Assembly: GCA_026260175.1 (NCBI GenBank)
Contig: JAKCWW010000614.1
Span: forward strand, 30,423-94,422
Direction of reading: 5' to 3'
DNA from: Reticulitermes lucifugus
Lineage: Eukaryota > Arthropoda > Insecta > Blattodea > Rhinotermitidae
Length of the DNA: 64,000 nt
The notes under the pieces are model-generated. The model searched no databases. It saw only the letters and a program-made list of their open reading frames with translations, and was not told the origin of the DNA. A program made the position numbers and the translations under genes. Shown one piece after another: positions 56,855-64,000 of the stretch (positions are counted from its first letter, which is position 1; each line of letters starts with the position of its first letter).

Positions 56855-57167
56855 GTACAAGGGAGCAGCAGGGGTGGCACCACAAGGATGTGGTATGGTG
56901 GCAACGTGCGCTGGTCGTGTCGGGGGGATGTCAGGGAGTGGGCCCAGTCACCGGGGGTCAGTCCTCACCACAGTGACATCAGTGGACAGCCCCACCACGC
57001 GGCCCTGCTCACTCACAGCAGTTCCTGAATTAGCCACACGGAGCACGACGATAGAAATGCTACCCCTCAGCGACAACGAGAAACAGTGTCAATCACCACA
57101 GGATAAACGCCACGACCATGGGAATGGCATGCCTGCCAAACACCACAAAAGCACAACTTTCCTCTAA
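56855..57167 (+). CDS. Lgr1: LGR1 terminal exon, cytoplasmic tail and stop
   Basis: Begins after a TTGCTTGTGGCAG acceptor; its first base completes an Arg codon with the previous exon. It reads YKGAAGVAPQGCGMVATCAG, a Ser/Thr-rich stretch (GSVLTTVTSVDSPTTRPC, ATRSTTIEMLPL) and a basic end (KRHDHGNGMPAKHHKSTTFL), then TAA at 57165. Tails rich in Ser/Thr are phosphorylated for desensitisation in this receptor class (family knowledge). Phase agreement and the open frame support the exon; the tail sequence itself is not conserved enough to prove it. The alternative frame at 56651-57028 does not fit the splice phase. Confidence 0.75.
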
Positions 57168-59125
57168 AACAGACACTTAGTCATGTTTAACTTATGCTGC
57201 TCCATACATGAATTTGTACAACAGTAAATACTTACTTAAATGGAAGTTAAAATACCCCTCCGCCTCCATGATGGCATTAGGGTAAAACTCCACATATTCT
57301 ATACACCAACACACAATGGAGACGCGGGGTCAGCTGGGAGCTTTAGCTCCTTCAATCACATGGGATAGAATCCCGTGAATGAGGCTAGTAGATCCGCAAG
57401 ACATCCCATTGTGAATGGAAATCCATAGACTACATTTACCACAACTGAACACCAATGTCCACCCCATAGACACGTACATCTTAATGACTTTGACTTACAT
57501 ACACATCATATCTATCTGGTTCTAGCAGCTAATGAAGAGTTTCTTTGTCACATAATACTGTACAAAGTATAAGATATGTTTCAGCATTGTCAGTCAATTA
57601 AGATCTTCTGTTAACGTGATTATTCAACAGTCGCTAGTCACAGGATACAAAATCACAGGGACATGAAACTAAAGGACACAGTTATGGTATGATGTGTAGT
57701 ATATTCATCGTACATAAGTCATTTTTATAAATTTTATAACATATCAGTTCAGCTTAGAAGACAGCATATTTGTTTTCTTTCACAATTACTGGTCATCTTA
57801 CCATTCAGTGTTTATGAACTACGCAGTTGAGAAGTGATGCGTAAACAATCCAAGACCCAATCAAACAACCATTACACAGTGAGGTATTTGTACACATTAA
57901 ATAGCAGGGTAACGAACTGCACTGCTACTGATAGAGCTTGATTTTGTAAGAATCTGATCTTTATGACATACAGTATGAACTACTGAAACAATGAATAGTA
58001 TAAATATCTGTAGCAGTCATTATAATGTACTTCATATAAATATGTATCCGTATTATTGCATATCCCACAATGAACCATAAAATGTGTCTTTAGAAACTTT
58101 GTTATATGATTATTTGTTTAATCCTTAGGTTTTCTTGGGGAGGGGGGCCTGGGGACAAGCAGTCTTTGTGCCCTCCACCCTTCTTTTAAAGTAAACAATT
58201 AAATTTCCATAACCTGTACACATAATACTAATGACAACACCATATTACATATGCATTGCAGGATGCATTTTTCCATTTTCCAAGATTTCAATAAAGTTCC
58301 TCCACTTAAGTACAGTTTCAAATACGACTCAATCACTATGATAATGCTGCATACACAAAATCCACCTTCCTCAATTTCCTTGCTGCAAACTCTTGAGATG
58401 AGGTGATTGTAATCGATGTTAGAAGCCTCTTCTGTCTGGATGGACAAAACAGCCAGTCCACCCAACCTATCTTGTGCCATATTTATTCTTAGAAATTTAC
58501 AATTTTAAAAAACCTCGTTCTCCTATTGCCACCGTAAGTGGGGCTGTTAAACATTTTCCTTCACAAGGTCTGTTCAAAAATTTCTCAGACTGATTAGAAA
58601 AAAAGACAATACTTGTATGTACGAGGTGAATTTTACTGAACGTTATCTCCTTCGATATCGGCCCTCTTGTATTAATACAATAATTCCAATGATGTTTGCA
58701 CCTGTGGTGTGATGATGAACTTAGTTATGGTACAGACTGTGATTCATTGCGTAATGTAGTTTCTTGTTAACCCTTCCATCTGCCCTCCTCCTATGTCCAC
58801 CTTCTAAGCAGCTTGAAACCTTACTTCATTTTGTAAGATATTCAAGCAACATCTGCCTAAATGGTGTCTTGGCCTGTGATTTAAAAATTATGTTCAAGTA
58901 AGAACAACCTAAGACAAAGTCCTAGCATCGCCATCTGTGAGGTAAGTATGGAGTTTTGGTTTATTATTACACATTTATGATGCCATGCAAGTTTTATCAC
59001 TGCATTTAGAGTATGTTTTGAGGCACAGAAGGAGCCATACATCTAGTATTGGCTAGGCTTCCAAGAATTTTTCTTAATACAGGAAGCCACTATCATTTAT
59101 TTATTTGTTTTTAATAAATCTGTTA
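57168..59125 (+). other. 3' UTR and 3' flank of LGR1
   Basis: No repeat or gene recognised. An AATAAA at 58290-58295, and an ATTAAA at 57896-57901, are candidate polyadenylation signals for the receptor transcript. The open frame at 58199-58480 on the - strand has no family resemblance. Confidence 0.5.
58290..58295 (+). terminator. Candidate polyadenylation signal AATAAA
   Basis: First canonical hexamer after the LGR1 stop codon, 1.12 kb downstream. It could end the 3' UTR; no transcript evidence is available. Confidence 0.4.
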
Positions 59126-60176
59126 TACAGTAAAACCCCTATTTAGTGAATATTAATGATTAGAATATATTTCACTAAATCGAGGTTTTCATTAATTGGA
59201 GGTTGCATTTTATATTATCATCACCGTGCATTTTCACTCTATTTTTCAAAAAACCAACTAATGCACATTAAATATCACTATTTATTTTAGTTGACACTAC
59301 CCCTTTTTGTTCATTTTTATGGAGTTGTTTGATGGCCTTTTCGGTGTCTATTATTAAGTCTTGTAAGAATTGCTTGGTGGGTTTCTCAAATGAATAGTTC
59401 AGTCCTAGTTTTAGTATTTTTTCTTCTTCACTGTTGAATGTTGTTTTGGACGTTTTTAATTCGTGTGTAGAAAGTGGTGTTTGTCTCTGTGTTGGGATCT
59501 CCCTGTGGTTTGTTTTGTTGTTTTTGTGTGTATCGTAGAGTGTCTAGTTTTTTGTTTAGTTTATTGTATAGTATGTCATTCTTAATTTTAGATTTTTGGT
59601 GTTCTGACCTTTGTATCCAATACCACGATTCTTGCAAGTAGTTAGCACAGTTGAGATGAGACTCGTACAGTTGTTTATTTAGTGCCATCTTCTTCTTATA
59701 TAGGTGTTTGAGTTCCACGTTGATCCTGTATTTTACTGCTGCCTGTTTAGTGTTTTGGCTCCTCCTGTTATAGCTGTTGACTTTTATGCTGATGTACCTG
59801 GGTTGTAGTTGTTCATTTCTGCAAACTTTGTTAAACCATATGGATGCGTTGATCTTTAGTAGCTTTTCCTTGATGTTTCGGTATCTGTAGACTAATCATG
59901 CCTGTTGGGCGTTTATAAATTTTATATTATCATCACCGTGCATTTTCACTCTATTTTTCAAAAAACCAACTAATGCACATTAAATGTCACTATTTATTTT
60001 AGTTGACACTAAACTAAAATAACTAAAATAAATAGTGACATTTAATGTGCATTAGTTGGTATTTGAAAAATGGAGGTTGCATTGTTTATATGGAGCTATT
60101 GTCGGGACATGAAAAAATCATCACTAAATCAGGGATTTCACTAAATGCGGCAACATTAAATCGGGGTTGTACTGTA
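59126..60176. mobile_element. pogo-like MITE interrupted by an insertion
   Basis: The outer ends TACAGTAAAACCCCTATTTA and AAATCGGGGTTGTACTGTA are inverted and bounded by TA, as in pogo/Tigger-type (Tc1-mariner) elements. Removing 59210-60070 leaves a unit closely matching the uninterrupted copy at 61394-61577 (TTAGAATATATTTCACT, GGAGCTATTGTCAGGACATG, CACTAAATCCGGGATTTCAC). Confidence 0.8.
59210..60070 (-). mobile_element. Penelope-like element fragment
   Basis: Inserted in the MITE with a 13-bp target duplication TGGAGGTTGCATT (59197-59209 and 60071-60083). A 90-bp direct repeat starts TTATATTATCATCACCGTGC (59210-59299 and 59922-60011, one mismatch), and an inverted partial copy follows at about 60020-60070. 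Between them the - strand encodes MELKHLYKKKMALNKQLYES, HLNCANYLQESWYWIQRSEH and NKLNKKLDTLRYTQ. In a shifted frame EEEKILKLGLNYSFEKPTKQ and LIIDTEKAIKQL follow. These resemble the N-terminal region of Penelope-like reverse transcriptase proteins, and the direct repeats would be pseudo-LTRs. A stop and frameshift break the frame. Confidence 0.65.
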
Positions 60177-61169
60177 TTTGTTTTGTTAATTGACTCTGTT
60201 ATGGAACTGTGTGTGTGTTGCAAGGCACCTTGAACACCTACCACAACTACCCAGGATTATTTTGGAACTGGCTAGAATTCACAACATCCAAGAGTGGCAG
60301 AGCATACCCATGGAACTAAACAGGTTAATTAAAGTATTCTTGAAACCAAGGAAAAGGTTCTGATAGGCAAACAAACATCTGGCAGGCCTGTATTTTCTAT
60401 TGAGAACAGTCCAAAAAAAAAAGATGCTTTATCACCAGTGTTTTTCAAATTTGCTTTAGAATATGCCATTAGGAGGGCCTAAAAAATCAAGGCAGGACTG
60501 AAACTGAACAGGACATATCAGCTTCTGGTTTACCCTACTGCTGTTAATTGATTTGGTGATTACATAAACACCATAAAGAAAACCACACAGTTTTATTAGC
60601 TGCTAGTAAGGATGATGGTTGAAAACTAAAAATATGCCCTTAAGAAGGACCAAGAAAACAAGAAGGAACTGAAATTACCCGTTAATATTCATTTACTGGA
60701 TGAAAACATCAATACCAAAACTAAAAACACAGAACTTTCTAAGTGCTGAGAAAACTAAGTGCGTGTTCCCTGTCTCATCATCAGAAGGCAGGACAAAATC
60801 ACAACAAAAAACAGTTAATAAATCCTTTGAAAATACAGCAAGGTTCAATATATTTGGGAATAACATTAACAAATGGAAACTGAAAGCACCATCTTCTGTC
60901 CAGATTAAGAATGACTGGAGCTATACCCCTACTTCCCTTGTATGCCTTTATGGCGTGGATGGGGAAAACTTTTACCTTTTGCACGTCTCTCACTGCAATG
61001 GAAGGAGAAAGGCTGAAGGTATTCAGGAACAGAGTGCTGAGGAAGATATTTGGACTTAAATGGGTGCAAGTGACATGAGGATCAAGAAAATTGCATATTG
61101 AGAAATCACAAATTACACACCAACGAAATGCACTATATTTTTTCTTTTTATTCTTTAACCCCTACATAT

Positions 61170-61197
61170 GTTTCAGCCTTTACAAGGCCATCTTCAG
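61170..61197 (-). ncRNA. Hammerhead-like motif in the insertion
   Basis: On the - strand CTGAAGA, T, GGCCTT, GTA, AAGGCT, GAAAC. Compared with 47387-47413 the helix II bases change on both sides and keep pairing. The same extra U follows the core. Confidence 0.35.
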
Positions 61198-61393
61198 AGG
61201 GCTCGTAATCTACATTTACTTTACATCCATTGTTTATGTCTGCTATTATGTTATATATCACACATAGTCAAGTTTTCTTATCATTTATAGATTACAGTTA
61301 TTTACAATTTCTCTGCTTAAATATATAAAAAACACATAGTATAAAATCCTTAAATGAGGTTCGTCAATATTTGCGTGATAAAATGAAAAAATG

Positions 61394-61577
61394 AAGCTAC
61401 ATTAAAACCCCTATTTAATGAATTGCTGGGGGATTAGAATATATTTCACTGAATCGAGGTTTGCATTAAATGGAGGTTTATTGTTTATATGGAGCTATTG
61501 TCAGGACATGAAAAAATCATCACTAAATCCGGGATTTCACTAAATGTGCGAACATTAAATCGGGGTTTTACTGTATA
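61394..61577. mobile_element. pogo-like MITE, uninterrupted copy
   Basis: About 184 bases from TACATTAAAACCCCTATTTA to AAATCGGGGTTTTACTGTA with TA at both borders. It is a sister of the interrupted copy at 59126-60176. Confidence 0.8.
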
Positions 61578-62499
61578 TGGTTTTCTGGATGTATCTTCTA
61601 CCATTAGCTTGTTTTTTAAGTTCTGGCTGTTGGTTCTGCATATATAGGTAATCAGTTAAGTAAATGAGGTCCTGTTTGTGTTGTAAGTGTCCAGTGGTGC
61701 GGTGTGTAATTTGTGATTTGTTTAAAAAATGCATGGTGAAGATAATATAAAAAATGCATATTGAGAAGTTTCAAGATTGTGCACCTCACCGAACAGTATT
61801 CGGGTGATTAGGGTGATCAAATCAAGGATTATGAGCAGGGCAGTGCATGTGGCACGAATAGGGGAGAACAGAAATGTATACAGGGTTACAGTGGGGAAAG
61901 TTGATGGAAAAAGGCCACTTGTAAAACCTAAGCATAGATGGAAGGATATCAATATACACCTTAAAGAAATAGCATGGGAGGGCATGGATTAGCTTCATCT
62001 GACACAGAAGAGGGAAAAGTGGCAGCTCCCTGTGAACATGGTAATGAAGCTTTGAATTCCACAAAATGTAGGGAATTTACAGTTTCAGGAACTATCAGTT
62101 TCTCAAGAATTACCCTCTGCCATGGAGACAGTAACTGAAAAATGGCATTTAAAGTCATTTGTGAGAAGAACAGCAACTGGCTCCACTCTCATGTAGTAGT
62201 CCATACATGAGTTTTTCTGTGAAAGATGGGTGCACAGTAGCATGTGATGATTTGCAGATTACATTTAACATGAATTTGATTGCCTGTAACAAATGCATAC
62301 ATTAGTTTGCATTAAAAATTTATTATATACATCACTAAACAGAGACAGAAATGCTCTCTGCTATGCAGTGTGTGTGGACAATTGAAACTCACTTTATGGT
62401 AAAAGACTCACTACTCATATCACATGCTACAAATGCTCTGCAATTAACACTGATGTGTTTTTAGACCACTAAGTTCAAAAAATCATTTCTTACACATCA

Positions 62500-63375
62500 C
62501 AACATTAAAGACCCTCTCCACTATGTATGCCTTTATGATTCTTCACAGAAACTTTCAAGTTGAAAGATTTATTAAACACATCACACATATATATGAAGGA
62601 TGCCTATTATGATAATTACATGATTCTTCAGAAGACTGTTTTGAATGAAAGATTTATTACACACATTACAGTATCAAGTACGCTGTCTACTATGTATCTG
62701 TACATGCACCTTCAGAACACTTCCATAAATGAAAGATCTTTTATGTACATCACAGAAAAATGGACGTTCTCCACTGAACGCATTTATGTTCAGCCACATG
62801 CTTTCTACTTACTCATTTATCACAAACATAACAATTGTTTGAGTTCCCTGCAGTATGATGGTGTTGATGCCTCTGTAGATCACTCTCAGTCTGAATGTTT
62901 TAGTACATATCTTACAGTAATGAGGACAATTTCCATTATGCATAAGTTGATGCTTATTCAGACTACCCAAGTGCCTGAAAGGTTTATTACATGTATCACA
63001 CAAAGTTTCTCCCAATTATGTATGCGTAGACGTGTCTTCAGTGCAGACTTGTGATTGAAAGATTTATTACAAACATTACAAGAATCAGGACGAAATCCAG
63101 TACGTATGTGTTCATGACACTTCATTTTATACTGAAACGTGAATGACTTATGACAAATGTGATAAACATATGGATGCTCACCACTCTGTGTGCTAAGATG
63201 TATCTTCAACCCATCTTTTTGTTTGAAAAATTTATTACACATATCACAAGAATAAGGACGCTCTCTACTGTGTGTGATCTGATGTTTCATCATATAAGAC
63301 TGTCGGAACGATTTGCTACACATATCACAGGAATATGGATGGTCCTCACCATGGGTGTCTTGACTTGGTATATTC
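62500..63375 (-). pseudogene. C2H2 zinc-finger protein, decayed
   Basis: The - strand encodes successive C2H2 fingers joined by recognisable linkers: PYSCDMCSKSFRQSYMMKHQ, RERPYSCDMCNKFFKQKDGL, GEHPYVYHICHKSFTFQYKM, CNVCNKSFNHKSALKTRLRI, then after a frameshift CDTCNKPFRHLGSLNKHQLM and YCKICTKTFRLRVIYR. Further remnants follow (GERPFFCDVHKRSF, CNVCNKSFIQN, MCDVFNKSFNLK). Key residues are lost: a final His is Gln in finger 2, the first Cys is Tyr in finger 3 and a His is Arg in finger 4. Stops occur after 121 residues. Such proteins usually bind DNA; this copy cannot be intact. No introns are visible, so a processed or exon-only copy is likely. Confidence 0.75.
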
Positions 63376-64000
63376 TGATAACAGAGACAATTGTGACAGT
63401 AACAAAATGGAAGAATAAATACAACAAGAAAGCATTAGTGTGGTTAAACATATCAATATAATCATATATTTACATAATGCAACCAATGTGCTGCACCACA
63501 TAAAAATTAGCTATTCAGCACAAAAAAGACTGCAGTCAAACTCAAATATAGTGTCACTGTTCACTGCAATTTGTGGTAGTATATCGAGGGTGCCAGTAAA
63601 TCTAAATACCGCAATTGATAACTTACTGTTCAAAAATCTCCTGCAGGATTAAGAAAGAAAATCATTTACTCATATACGTACTTGGAAGCATTTTGACAGT
63701 TTGTCACTCCCTTTTAATTTCATGCCATTGGTCAAAAGTAAGAGACCATTAGTACAATCCATAAAACCTACTTTTAACAATACATGGTGCAGTTCTGAAT
63801 GTGCTATTTTGTAGTGTAACCATCTACAACTTTAACTGTGTTTAATATTCGTTGTACCTTAAATGTGTATGTTTAGGGGAATCCAATTTCATGCCCAGCT
63901 TTCTCTACCAAGAGAGAACAATAGAGAATATCACAACACCTGATCTTCCCTCAGCCACTATAATGGATTCAAATATTCTACTTATATACTGATAAAAATC
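63376..64000. other. Right end, nothing recognised
   Basis: AT-rich sequence without repeats or coding signals I recognise. The frames at 63150-63652 + are shadows or chance. Confidence 0.6.

Larger units (their letters stand above)
122..57167 (+). other. Lgr1: Gene span (visible part): LGR1-type leucine-rich-repeat GPCR
   Basis: Twelve exons on one strand together give LRRs, a cysteine-rich hinge, seven transmembrane helices and a C-terminal tail, in the order expected of type-A LGRs (the vertebrate FSH/LH/TSH receptor group and insect LGR1). The receptor should sit in the plasma membrane, bind a cystine-knot glycoprotein hormone (GPA2/GPB5 in insects) with its ectodomain and couple to G protein; ligand and coupling are family knowledge, not read from the DNA. 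Diagnostic strings are YPYHCCAF in the hinge, FNPCEDLMG before TM1, SERW after TM3, ICLPME before TM5 and NSCANPYLY in TM7. Junction phases are 2 between LRR exons, 0 around the hinge, then 1, 2 and 2. The 5' end is outside the window and one short LRR exon between 24779 and 37539 was not located. A type-B (bursicon receptor) LGR is less likely because the hinge and TM7 strings fit type A. Confidence 0.88.
61105..61754. mobile_element. Penelope-like / palindromic insertion with 13-bp TSD
   Basis: Flanked by TGCATATTGAGAA at 61092-61104 and 61755-61767. The ends carry inverted repeats (ATCACAAATTACACACC and GGTGTGTAATTTGTGATT). ACCAACGAAATGCAC near the left end matches the palindrome at 47258 and the repeats at 59210. 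No intact frame is present. It holds a MITE at 61394-61577. Confidence 0.65.
60310..62120 (+). pseudogene. LINE-B, degraded and interrupted
   Basis: The + strand shows reverse transcriptase remnants: DALSPVFFKFALEYAIRRA (near 60424), a decayed TYQLLVYPTAVN where YADD is expected (catalytic Asp pair lost), RRQDKITTKN, a KVQYIWE-like form of KFKYLG, then ERLKVFRNRVLRKIFG (61007) and, after the insertion, GENRNVYRVTVGKVDGKRP (61864) and the WISFI end. It is broken by frameshifts, by a SINE-D-like tail near 60905-60985 and by the insertion at 61105-61754. It is the longest LINE-B copy in the window. Confidence 0.7.

Noticed and set aside
56651-57028. 125-residue + strand frame overlapping the tail exon
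   Set aside because: It does not match the splice phase from 54813; the frame ending at 57167 does.
1-64000. CRISPR arrays, operons, prophage or other prokaryotic features
   Set aside because: Introns with GT-AG borders, SINEs and LINEs show a eukaryotic genome; the tandem repeats lack CRISPR spacing.

Overview
The window reads as one locus of a large, repeat-rich arthropod genome, most likely an insect with long introns. A polyneopteran such as a cockroach or termite would fit, but that lineage is an inference from intron size and repeat content, not something proved here. It contains one real gene on the + strand, a type-A leucine-rich-repeat GPCR of the LGR1 / glycoprotein-hormone-receptor kind (the insect GPA2/GPB5 receptor family). 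The gene enters from the left edge and ends near 57.2 kb, with a likely 3' UTR to about 58.3 kb. Twelve coding exons can be read. Five are small LRR exons (122-199, 1425-1499, 22488-22553, 24268-24336, 24705-24779). One is the last LRR exon (37539-37607). Two are hinge exons (39389-39481 with YPYHCCAF, 47649-47837). Three are transmembrane exons (TM1-2 at 50829-51126, TM3-4 at 52589-52817, TM5-7 at 54391-54813). The last is the cytoplasmic tail exon (56855-57167). Splice phases agree at every junction except 24779/37539, where one short LRR exon of roughly 16 codons must exist but was not confidently found. The signal peptide and first LRRs lie left of the window.

The introns (up to 21 kb) are filled with transposable elements. 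There are four tRNA-derived SINE families (called A-D here), 3' fragments of at least two non-LTR retrotransposon families, and a degraded Jockey-type LINE lying between inverted repeat arms. There are also palindromic foldback elements that carry a hammerhead-like motif, hAT ends, a long-TIR element with a second foldback inside it, and many microsatellites. All three N runs fall inside SINE copies.

The TM3-4 exon sits among degenerate partial copies of its own TM4-coding segment. The TM1 exon abuts a ~69-bp tandem repeat that may supply its splice acceptor. A 56-bp tandem repeat lies just upstream of the TM3-4 exon.

Downstream of the gene (59-64 kb) is a nest of repeats: a Penelope-like fragment inside a pogo-like MITE with a 13-bp target duplication, and a degraded LINE split by a second Penelope-like insertion, also with a 13-bp target duplication, that itself holds another copy of the MITE. 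On the - strand at 62.5-63.37 kb is a decayed C2H2 zinc-finger pseudogene. No rRNA, genuine tRNA gene, CRISPR array or bacterial-type operon was seen.
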